From Deltaproteobacteria bacterium (GTDB taxonomy: Bacteria; Desulfobacterota; Dissulfuribacteria; Dissulfuribacterales; QOAL01): DNA of 59,353 nt. Shown here piece by piece: positions 7,932 through 15,707 of this stretch. Within the stretch, counting starts at the first letter, position 1. Each line of letters opens with the position of its first letter. Location: contig JALVJO010000078.1 of assembly GCA_027028245.1 (NCBI GenBank), positions 1 through 59,353 of the forward strand, in the 5' to 3' direction. A program made the position numbers and the translations under genes. The notes under the pieces were generated by a model, which worked only from the letters and a program-made list of their open reading frames with translations, was not told the DNA's origin and did no database searches.

Positions 7932-9752
7932 ATGATAAAATGGAATCCCGAAAAAGGATTACTGAGCTACACCAAGGAATTTCCCCTTGAAGACGTAAAG
8001 GAGCCTGATCTCATGCGGGATCTTTTCCCCTACCATGAGGTCTGCAGAATAGCCTTTGACAACAAGTACCTGGTTCCGCAGCCCTGCAGGGAAATGCTCA
8101 TTACAGATACCACCTTCAGGGACGGGCAGCAGGCCAGGCCCCCTTATACAGTGGAACAGATAAGCAGGATTTTTGATTTTCTGCACAGAATGAGCGGGCC
8201 AAAGGGAATAATACGCCAGTCGGAATTCTTTCTCTATACCGACAAGGATAAGCAGGCAGTGGAGGCCTGCAAGGAAAAGGGATACCGTTTTCCAGAGGTG
8301 ACAGGATGGATCCGGGCCAAGAAGGACGATCTCAAGCTGGTAAAGGACATGGAGCTGGAGGAGACAGGCATCCTGACCTCTGCTTCTGACTATCATATTT
8401 TCCTGAAGCTTAAGAAGACCAGGAAGGAGGCCATGGAAGGCTATCTTTCCATAGTGCGTGCTGCACTGGATCTGGGTATCAGGCCCAGATGTCACTTCGA
8501 AGACATCACCAGGGCGGACATACATGGTTTCTGTGTGCCCTTTGCCATAGAACTCATGAAGCTTCGGGAGGAAACAGGCATCGATATCAAGATCAGGATG
8601 TGCGATACCATGGGATATGGCATCACCTATCCTGGTGCAGCACTGCCAAGGAGTGTGCCCAAGGTGGTAAGGGCCATGATAGACGATGCAGGAGTGCCGG
8701 GAGAACTCCTTGAATGGCACGGCCATAATGATTTTCACAAGGTTGTCATCAATGCCACCACTGCCTGGCTATATGGCTGCGGTGTCATAAACGGCACCCT
8801 CCTGGGCTTTGGAGAAAGGACCGGGAACACTCCGCTCGAGGCCCTTTTGATCGAGCGCATCGCCCTTAGAGGTGAGACAGACGGTATCGATACCAGGGTC
8901 ATCACGGAAATGGCAGAATATTTTGTTAGGGAACTCAAGGTCAGCATCCCCTCAAATTATCCACTTGTGGGAGAGGATTTCAATGCCACAAGCGCAGGAG
9001 TCCATGCCGACGGACTTTTGAAGAACGAGGAGATCTACAATATCTTTGATACCGATGCCATACTTGGAAGACCCGTGTCTGTTATCATTTCTGACACATC
9101 TGGCACGGCAGGCGTTGCCCACTGGATCAATACCCATCTCGGCCTCAAGGGTGCTCAGCAGGTCGATAAGAGACACCCTGGAATAGTAAAGATCTACAAG
9201 CAGATCATGAAGCAGTACGAGGAGGGCAGGGTTACATCCATGTCCAATACGGAGATGGAAAGCCTTGCCAGAAAGTATCTTCCCGAACTTTTTACATCTG
9301 ATTTTGACAGGCTCAAAAAGCGTGCCCATGGTCTGGCATTCCATCTGGTGGAAGATCTGGTAGAGACTCCGGAGATTCGTTCCATGGAACCGGAGCAAAT
9401 GGAGCCACTTCTCAAGAAGGTACTTGAGGAAAATCCCTTTATCCAGTTTCTGTACGTGGTGAATTCCGAGGGGGAGAAAATCACCCACAATATCACCCAC
9501 ATTGAAGACAGAAGCAAGTATGCTTCCTTTCAGCTTGACAGCGATTTTTCTGGAAGGCCCTGGTTTATCGCCCCTATAAAAGACGGCAAGATCCACGTAA
9601 CTGACTTCTATACTTCCAGGATAACCAACGCCCTGTGCATTACCGTTTCAGGCCCCATCAGGAACGAAAACGAGGAAATTGTAGGTGTCCTTGGAATTGA
9701 TATACGTTTTGAAGACCTTGCAAAGATGGATGGTGAAAACAACAACGAATAA
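7932..9752 (+). CDS. Re-citrate/homocitrate-synthase-like enzyme with C-terminal PAS/Cache-like domain
   Basis: A 606-residue member of the DRE-TIM acyltransferase family (isopropylmalate, homocitrate and Re-citrate synthases), which condense acetyl-CoA with a 2-oxoacid. Family signatures are DTTFRDGQQ (about 59-67), the metal-binding HGHND, GFGERTGNTPLE and SAGVHADGLLKNEEIYN. The long N-terminal extension before DTTFRDG and the SDTSGTAGVAHWIN segment distinguish it from LeuA. Residues from about 495 to the end (NPFIQFLYVVNSEGEK ... RPWFIAPIKDGKIHVTDFYT ... EEIVGVLGIDIRFEDLAK) resemble a PAS/Cache-type sensor fold, without membrane segments. I infer an intracellular ligand- or redox-responsive citrate or homocitrate synthase. 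Re-citrate synthase is plausible in an anaerobe but the substrate is not provable here. It lies 32 bases after aspS, with ribosome site AGGAG ahead of the ATG, and a hairpin terminator follows. Confidence 0.75.
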   Translation: MIKWNPEKGLLSYTKEFPLEDVKEPDLMRDLFPYHEVCRIAFDNKYLVPQPCREMLITDTTFRDGQQARPPYTVEQISRIFDFLHRMSGPKGIIRQSEFFLYTDKDKQAVEACKEKGYRFPEVTGWIRAKKDDLKLVKDMELEETGILTSASDYHIFLKLKKTRKEAMEGYLSIVRAALDLGIRPRCHFEDITRADIHGFCVPFAIELMKLREETGIDIKIRMCDTMGYGITYPGAALPRSVPKVVRAMIDDAGVPGELLEWHGHNDFHKVVINATTAWLYGCGVINGTLLGFGERTGNTPLEALLIERIALRGETDGIDTRVITEMAEYFVRELKVSIPSNYPLVGEDFNATSAGVHADGLLKNEEIYNIFDTDAILGRPVSVIISDTSGTAGVAHWINTHLGLKGAQQVDKRHPGIVKIYKQIMKQYEEGRVTSMSNTEMESLARKYLPELFTSDFDRLKKRAHGLAFHLVEDLVETPEIRSMEPEQMEPLLKKVLEENPFIQFLYVVNSEGEKITHNITHIEDRSKYASFQLDSDFSGRPWFIAPIKDGKIHVTDFYTSRITNALCITVSGPIRNENEEIVGVLGIDIRFEDLAKMDGENNNE

Positions 9753-9767
9753 TTCCGGGTATTGTCC

Positions 9768-9791
9768 GGCCGGAAATTTCGATTTCCGGCC
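9768..9791 (+). terminator. Hairpin with TTCG tetraloop after the synthase gene
   Basis: GGCCGGAAAT, loop TTCG and ATTTCCGGCC form a perfect 10-bp stem with a stabilising UUCG-type loop 15 bases after the stop. The following bases (ATTTCCCGTTTAAAA) are only moderately T-rich, so it may terminate weakly or protect the 3' end. Confidence 0.6.
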
Positions 9792-9895
9792 ATTTCCCGT
9801 TTAAAACACACTCGAAAAATCAGGCAAAGCTCCTATAATCATTCAAACCGATTACCTGCCAGGTGTTAGGGTTGCAAAATCCGGGATAATTTCTA

Positions 9896-11578
9896 TTGAA
9901 AAGACCCCTATCAAGGAATTCCTTCAAAGAAACAGGTGTCATAAGAAAGCGCTGGAAAAACCGGATAACCGTCGGCCTGGTTTTCCCGGATACTTATGGC
10001 ACAGGTATGTCGAATCTTGGCTTCCAGAGGGTTTACGAGCTCCTAAATGCCCATGACCTGATTGTTGCAGAACGTTTTTTTCTTCCGGCTTTTGGCCAGT
10101 CAGATGTCTCTATACGTTCTGTTGAATCAAGCAGGGGCCTTGGAGAATTTGACCTGATCCTTTTTTCCATCAGTTTTGAATACAGCTATCTGAACATTCC
10201 CCTCATCCTGGCAGGAGGCAGAATCCCCGTCTTCACCGAAGATCGTAAGACTTCCTGTCCGCTGGTACTGGCAGGGGGAATCGCCTGCCAGATAAATCCT
10301 GAACCTGCAGCCCCTTTCATAGATGCCTTTCTTCTGGGTGATTTTGAGGCAATATGCCCTGATTTTGTAGAATTCTTAGAAGATCATGAGTTATCAGGAA
10401 AAAAGGGCAGGCTTCTTGAAAGCTTGTCCTTGCAGGTACCTGGAGTTTATGTGCCGTCATTTTACATGCCGCTTTCTGGCAGGATATCCCAGGAAGGCCC
10501 ATACGGACAGGTTCTGCCTGCAATCCAGGAAAAGCCCCCTCAAATACTTCCACACACGGTAGTTCTTTCGGAAAAAGCCTCATTTCCAGATACCTTTCTC
10601 ATGGAGGTAGGCAGGGGGTGCGGAAGGGGCTGCCGATTCTGTGCAGCAGGTTATGTTTACCGCCCGCCCAGGCCCTGGCCAGCGGAAAACATAAAAAATA
10701 CCCTGGCCCTGGCCGAAGAAACAAAAAAGATCGGCCTCGTAGGCCTGGAATTCATGGAGACAGCAGGACTGCAGGGACTGATATCGAGTCTCCTGCAAAG
10801 CCGGTTCAAGCTCGGTTTTTCATCTCTTCGGGCAGATGCTGTTACCAGGGATTTTGCAAGTCTTCTGGCAGCCTCGGGTTCAAAGACTGCAACCATAGCC
10901 CCGGAGGCAGGTTCAGAGACCCTGAGAAGAAGGATAAACAAGAATCTGACCCGGGAGCAGATCCTTGAATGCTGCCGTCACCTCGTAACTGCCGGGATCA
11001 GAAACCTCAAGCTCTATTTCATGATAGGTCTGCCCTTTGAGGACGATGAAGACGTGGAAGACATCGTGTGTCTCAGCAAGGAAATTCTCCAAATGTTTAC
11101 AGGCGCAGGACGGAAAAGGGGCAACCTGGGGCACCTTACTGTTTCGGTTTCTACCTTTGTTCCAAAGGCATGGACACCTTTTCAGTGGGCTGCCTTTGCG
11201 GGTAAGAATCACCTGGGCAGAAGGCGGGATATCCTCGAAAAGGGGCTGCGGGGTGTTCCAAACGTAAGGCTCAGGCTTGACTCGCCGGAAAAGGCCTTTA
11301 TCCAGGCAATTTTGAGCCGTGGAGACAGGGATCTGGCCCAGGATCTCATTATTCAAAGATTAAAAGGCATGGGTACCCGTAAATTGGTCAAGAAAATATC
11401 GTCAAAGGCCGAAAAATATCTCAGGGAGCGATCTTTTGATGAGCCTTTTCCCTGGGAAATTTTGAATCATAGGGTTAAGAAAGCCTTTTTGTATTCCCAA
11501 TGGCAAAAGGCGCAGCAGGGCAGACAATCCCCTTTCTGCGAGCTGCTTAAATGCAGGAGATGCGGTGCCTGCAAGTAA
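9896..11578 (+). CDS. B12-binding-domain radical SAM protein (TIGR03960-like)
   Basis: A 560-residue protein with an N-terminal Rossmann-like cobalamin-binding-type region (about 20-160: VGLVFPDTYGTGMSNLGFQR ... LILFSISFEYSYLN ... LVLAGGIACQINPEP). A radical SAM core follows, with the 4Fe-4S motif C242-x3-C246-x2-C249 (CGRGCRFC). The C-terminus ends in a small Cys cluster (C548, C553, C556, C559), which may hold a second metal site. The overall plan matches the TIGR03960 family of unknown reaction, whose members are often fused or adjacent to a DUF2344 protein; none is present here. Translation appears to start at TTG 9896 with no strong ribosome site. The fapA-like gene starts 12 bases downstream. 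Confidence 0.8.
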   Translation: MKRPLSRNSFKETGVIRKRWKNRITVGLVFPDTYGTGMSNLGFQRVYELLNAHDLIVAERFFLPAFGQSDVSIRSVESSRGLGEFDLILFSISFEYSYLNIPLILAGGRIPVFTEDRKTSCPLVLAGGIACQINPEPAAPFIDAFLLGDFEAICPDFVEFLEDHELSGKKGRLLESLSLQVPGVYVPSFYMPLSGRISQEGPYGQVLPAIQEKPPQILPHTVVLSEKASFPDTFLMEVGRGCGRGCRFCAAGYVYRPPRPWPAENIKNTLALAEETKKIGLVGLEFMETAGLQGLISSLLQSRFKLGFSSLRADAVTRDFASLLAASGSKTATIAPEAGSETLRRRINKNLTREQILECCRHLVTAGIRNLKLYFMIGLPFEDDEDVEDIVCLSKEILQMFTGAGRKRGNLGHLTVSVSTFVPKAWTPFQWAAFAGKNHLGRRRDILEKGLRGVPNVRLRLDSPEKAFIQAILSRGDRDLAQDLIIQRLKGMGTRKLVKKISSKAEKYLRERSFDEPFPWEILNHRVKKAFLYSQWQKAQQGRQSPFCELLKCRRCGACK

Positions 11579-11590
11579 CGGAGCCTTCAC

Positions 11591-13411
11591 ATGCCTCAGG
11601 AAAATTTTGATGATTCACCGGTGCTGGATGATCTGGATTCCTACACTGGTATTGACGACATCCATGATGAAGAATTTGAAGATGATGAAGAACTAGAAGA
11701 GGCATTTTCAGAATCAACTCCGCCTGAAAAGATTGCAAGATGGATCCTGGAGTCAGGGGAATCACTTAAATACGGTTCGGACATCCTGGCCGTCACCATG
11801 GATCTTCCGCCCATAAACAGGGTCAATCCTGAAAATTTTCTGGCTGCCCTCCAGGCAGTCTTCAAGGAATTTTCCATAAATCAGCTGCCGGAAGACGTCC
11901 GGGAAAATATACTTAAAAGGGAATTCGATAATTTTGAGTTTATTGCATCAGCCAGGGAAAAGCATCTTCAGCCCAGGCAGGTGGAGGTCAATACATTTCC
12001 GGAGATATCCACGCTGACAATCAGGGGAGTTGAGCCATCAGACGGCAATGACGGCTCCATAGAAGTCTTTTTTGATTTCCACGTTCATCCCGGCAAGTAC
12101 CTGCCGGACGGCAGCATTGATTTTACCGAGATCAACCGGTTTCCGCAGGTGGGAGAGGACTACTGTGTATTCAGGATCTACCAGCCTACCCCAGGCTCAG
12201 AAGGCACAGATGCATATGGTCTGCGTATTTCTCCAAAGGCAGGTGTGCCTTTTCCAATCAAGCCGGGAGAAGGTTTCAGGGTGGAAAACGGATACGATGA
12301 AGAAAGAAAGGAACACTACCAGGATTTTTTCTGTAAAAAGGCAGGCATAGTAGTATGTGAATTCGAGGGTCCTCCTGACCCAATGAACATACGTGCCATC
12401 TCAATCAGAAATGAGATCGTGGTGAAAGACATAGATTTCACCACCGGCAGTCTTAAGGGACAGGCTGGAGAGCTTAGGTGTAAGGCCAACGTCATGGTGG
12501 AGGGGGACATCAGGGGGCATTTTTCAGTGGTGATAGACGGGGCACTTAATGTCAAGGGGGCAGTTGAGGGTGCCACCGTTGATGCTACAGGCCCGGTCGT
12601 TGCCTCTTTTGTCAGGAATTTTCTCCGCTCAGGAAGCAATATGGAGATCGGCTCTGCCAGAAATGCCACGCTCATTGCCAATGAAACTGCCACCATCAAG
12701 AGAGAGCTTGCAGAATGCCAGATCAAGGCCCCGCGTGTGATTTTTGACCCCCATGGCAGCCCAGAGATCATGGTGGGCCGTACCAGTGTTGAGTCAGATG
12801 CAGTTACCGGCGGACCCTTGAACGTCAGGAACATCTTTGAGATGGAGATTGGAAAAAGGCTCTTTGAAACCCGTACTCTGCTGGAAAGACAGTATGCAGA
12901 GCTTGAAGAAGAAACTACCCGTACTGCGGCAAACCTCAGGGACAGGGGTGCCGTTATGGGACAGAAGCTGAAGCTTGCATCCTCCATCCTTTCTGACGAG
13001 CAGAAAAAATTCATCCCCGTCCTGAAACAGTTTGCCACCATGATTCTCCTGGGAAAGATTCCTTTAGGCAAGATCAAGGAGAGGGTAAAAAACTTTGAAA
13101 AAAACTACGGAGCAGATTTCAGGGGCATAGTAAAGCACCTGAAACTCATGGTGGATATACAGGAAAAACTGACCCAGACATTGGAAAAAAAGGAGCAGCT
13201 GATTAATCAAAAGGAACAGGTGGAGGCAGCAATAAACGGGCTGGTTGTGGATATAAGCGGAAGGCTTGCGTCGGCAGGGCAGGTGATAATCAGGTGTGAA
13301 GGCAGGGAAAATAGATTAAGCCTCAAAACTGCTAAGACAGAAACATTTCACCTTATCATGAAATATGACCCGAGAAACGGCCCCTATTTTGTCAACAAGG
13401 AGCAGGAATGA
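11591..13411 (+). CDS. FapA (DUF342) family protein
   Basis: A 606-residue cytoplasmic protein of the flagellar-assembly-protein-A/DUF342 family. The N-terminal 50 residues are unusually acidic (DDLDSYTGIDDIHDEEFEDDEELEEAF). The centre (about 270-400) has the right-handed beta-helix repeats typical of the family (ELRCKANVMVEGDIRGHFSVVIDG ... GAVEGATVDATGPVVAS ... NATLIANETATIKRELAECQIKAP). The C-terminal third is predicted coiled coil (LLERQYAELEEETTRTAANL and KEQLINQKEQVEAA). DUF342 proteins have been linked to surface motility and polysaccharide regulation in some bacteria, but there is no general function. It lies 12 bases after the radical SAM gene, so probably the same transcript. Confidence 0.85.
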   Translation: MPQENFDDSPVLDDLDSYTGIDDIHDEEFEDDEELEEAFSESTPPEKIARWILESGESLKYGSDILAVTMDLPPINRVNPENFLAALQAVFKEFSINQLPEDVRENILKREFDNFEFIASAREKHLQPRQVEVNTFPEISTLTIRGVEPSDGNDGSIEVFFDFHVHPGKYLPDGSIDFTEINRFPQVGEDYCVFRIYQPTPGSEGTDAYGLRISPKAGVPFPIKPGEGFRVENGYDEERKEHYQDFFCKKAGIVVCEFEGPPDPMNIRAISIRNEIVVKDIDFTTGSLKGQAGELRCKANVMVEGDIRGHFSVVIDGALNVKGAVEGATVDATGPVVASFVRNFLRSGSNMEIGSARNATLIANETATIKRELAECQIKAPRVIFDPHGSPEIMVGRTSVESDAVTGGPLNVRNIFEMEIGKRLFETRTLLERQYAELEEETTRTAANLRDRGAVMGQKLKLASSILSDEQKKFIPVLKQFATMILLGKIPLGKIKERVKNFEKNYGADFRGIVKHLKLMVDIQEKLTQTLEKKEQLINQKEQVEAAINGLVVDISGRLASAGQVIIRCEGRENRLSLKTAKTETFHLIMKYDPRNGPYFVNKEQE

Positions 13412-13439
13412 TCCCATTCTGGGCCGTGCAGCAGCTTTT

Positions 13440-14120
13440 CTATATGAAGAAATGATGCTTGTCTGTAATCTCGGCGAGTTTTTCCAGGTCGGCCTTTTTA
13501 CTCAAAACATAGAGGGAATCGCCCTTTCTTATCTTACGGTCTGCCTGGGGCATAAGGTCTATGGTGCTGCTGTCTTCAGACCTGATTCCAATTACAAAGA
13601 TATGGTATTTTTTCCTGAGATCGAGTTCGGCCAGGCTCTTGCCAAGAAAATCCTCCGGCGGCGAGATCTCTGCCAGGCAGAATTCCGGGAGCATTGGAAG
13701 AAAGTCCACCACGTTTGGAATAGACAGTTTCTGTGCGATCTTAATCGCCATGTCCTTTTCAGGAATAATAACCTGATGTGCCCCCACAAGGGACAGAAGT
13801 GTTGCGTGATCCTCGTCATTGGCCTTGGCCAGAATGAACCTGCAGCCCAGTTCCTTTAGATACAAGGTTATAAGAACGCTTTGGGTCAGGGTGCCCACTG
13901 CCACCACCACCGTGTCCATCTCTCCCAGGTTGAGGTCCTTTAGTACTTCCCGTTTTCTGGCATCTGCCACCACGGCCTCGGTGACATGCTCGCTTATTTC
14001 TTCAACCAGTTTTTCGTTCTTATCTATGCAAATGATACTGTGTTCAGAATCTGCCAGCTCTTTTGCCAGATAGAATCCAAACTTGCCAAGACCAATTACT
14101 GCAAAGTGTTTTTTCTTCAT
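13440..14120 (-). CDS. ktrA: Potassium uptake regulatory subunit TrkA/KtrA
   Basis: Cytosolic gating ring of a Trk/Ktr K+ channel, 226 residues. An N-terminal RCK_N Rossmann domain has the nucleotide motif GLGKFGFYLAKEL and the acidic ribose-binding residue in IICIDKNE. A C-terminal RCK_C domain spans about 140-222 (LAEISPPEDFLGKSLAELDLRKKY ... IRKGDSLYVLSKKADLEKL). A single RCK pair is the KtrA layout rather than the doubled E. coli TrkA. It starts 2 bases after the trkH/ktrB stop and is clearly co-translated with it. Nucleotide (ATP/ADP or NAD) binding is known to control gating in the family. Confidence 0.94.
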   Translation of the reverse strand: MKKKHFAVIGLGKFGFYLAKELADSEHSIICIDKNEKLVEEISEHVTEAVVADARKREVLKDLNLGEMDTVVVAVGTLTQSVLITLYLKELGCRFILAKANDEDHATLLSLVGAHQVIIPEKDMAIKIAQKLSIPNVVDFLPMLPEFCLAEISPPEDFLGKSLAELDLRKKYHIFVIGIRSEDSSTIDLMPQADRKIRKGDSLYVLSKKADLEKLAEITDKHHFFI

Positions 14121-14122
14121 GG

Positions 14123-15490
14123 TCAGCCTATCATAACGTCTTCTTTGGAATAGTGATATTCCCTGCTGGGTCCTCCGGCAGCGGAAAGGATAGAAATTAT
14201 AGACAAAAGCCCGACTCTTCCTGCAAACATTATGGCTATCATCACCAGTTTTCCCGTATAGCCAAGCTTTGGAGTAATGCCCACACTGAGGCCTACTGTG
14301 CCCAGGCCAGAGACAGCTTCAAAGAGGTAGGCCAAAAATTCTCCCTGGGCCCTTTCGAATGCCAGCCTGGTGCCCGCCCCCATCAGAAGCATGTGAGCGC
14401 TTAGTACCGTTATGACGGCCAGCATGAAAAGGGTAACTGCGCGGTTGACCTGGTTTTCGGGAATGGTTTTCCTGAATGCCACGGTCTGGCTGAATCCCTT
14501 TAGCCTGCTTTTTGCCGTGAAAAACAGTACGGCCAGGGTTGTGGTCTTTATTCCGCCCCCTGTTGAACTGGGACACGCCCCTATGAACATGAGAAGAATC
14601 ATAAGGTAAAGGGTATTTTCTGTCAGCGCCGAGATGGGGACAGTGTTGAATCCGGCGGTTCTTGTACTAATGCTGTGAAAGGCAGACACCAGGATCTTGT
14701 TGGAAAGGGGCAGGCCCTGCAGCACATCATTGTATTCCCAGAACAGGAACCCGGCAGTGCCCACAAGCACCAGGAAGATGTGGGTGCTCAGGGTGATCTT
14801 GAGATGGAGTGAAAAGGATTTTCCAGAACCTGAAGAAAGCCTGCGCCAGATCTCGTATATTACGGCAAAACCTGTACTGCCAAGGAAGATGCCCGTCATG
14901 ATGGAGATGTTTACCCATACATGATCCCTGTATGCTTCGAGGCCGTGGGGAAATACCGAGAACCCGGCATTGCAGAATGCGGAAACAGAGTGGAAGATGC
15001 CGTAGAAGAGGGCATCTGCCGGGCTTGGGGCATCAGGCAGAAAGGCCGCAGTCATTGCCAGTGCCAGCGTACCTTCACAGGCCAGGGTAAGAAGTACTAT
15101 GGTGAGGATGAGGTCCTGGAGGCTTGCAGCCCTGAGATTGAGAAAGCTTTCCTGGATAAGAAACTGGCTGGAAAGCCCGGGGCGCCCCCTTATGCCCATG
15201 GTAAAGAGCACGGAAAATGTCATGACGCCCAGGCCCCCGATCTGGATAAGAAGAAGGATCACCCATTGACCAAGGACAGTGAAGCTGTATGCTGTATTCA
15301 CAACCGTAAGCCCTGTTACGCAGATGGCCGAGGTGGAAGTAAACAGGGCATCCAGAAAGCTCAGGGGGCCTCTGTGGCATAGAGGCAGGTACAAAACGGC
15401 TGCTCCTGCCAGGTCGGCAAGGGCAAAACTCATAATTACCAGGCTTGCCGGGTGGCGGAGACGATTTCTGCTCTTAAGCTGGGAATCCAT
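14123..15490 (-). CDS. ktrB: Potassium transporter subunit TrkH/KtrB
   Basis: Membrane pore of the K+ uptake system, 455 residues, four M1-P-M2 repeats. Selectivity-filter-like segments include TSTSAICVTGLTVVNT (first repeat), SVSAFCNAGFSVFP (second), SISTRTAGFNTVPIS (third) and EAVSGLGTVGLSVGITP (fourth). The length and the KtrA partner favour KtrB. The upstream space to glgA (15491-15707) is a divergent promoter region. K+ import supports osmotic balance and pH homeostasis. Confidence 0.94.
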   Translation of the reverse strand: MDSQLKSRNRLRHPASLVIMSFALADLAGAAVLYLPLCHRGPLSFLDALFTSTSAICVTGLTVVNTAYSFTVLGQWVILLLIQIGGLGVMTFSVLFTMGIRGRPGLSSQFLIQESFLNLRAASLQDLILTIVLLTLACEGTLALAMTAAFLPDAPSPADALFYGIFHSVSAFCNAGFSVFPHGLEAYRDHVWVNISIMTGIFLGSTGFAVIYEIWRRLSSGSGKSFSLHLKITLSTHIFLVLVGTAGFLFWEYNDVLQGLPLSNKILVSAFHSISTRTAGFNTVPISALTENTLYLMILLMFIGACPSSTGGGIKTTTLAVLFFTAKSRLKGFSQTVAFRKTIPENQVNRAVTLFMLAVITVLSAHMLLMGAGTRLAFERAQGEFLAYLFEAVSGLGTVGLSVGITPKLGYTGKLVMIAIMFAGRVGLLSIISILSAAGGPSREYHYSKEDVMIG

Positions 15491-15620
15491 TGTGGCGGGA
15501 GGATAATAAATGCGGACATGGCTGGCAATGACAGGTATCCAGAAAGGGATAACCGGCTGCTCCAGCCTTTAAAACACCACTTGGCTGCACTGGATTTAGG
15601 GTCGAAATCAGATTAAGCTG

Positions 15621-15638
15621 CAATATCATCAGATATTG
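15621..15638. promoter_or_regulatory. Short palindrome between divergent ktrB and glgA
   Basis: CAATATC-ATCA-GATATTG is a perfect 7-bp inverted repeat in the divergent intergenic region, followed on the plus strand by TAAAAAAC. It could be an operator for either gene. The stem is too AT-rich and poorly placed to be a good terminator. Confidence 0.3.
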
Positions 15639-15707
15639 TAAAAAACACTTTAAACTGTAAACGCGGCTCGTTTGAGGTGCATATTCTGGGTTTAAGGCCT
15701 TTTAAAT

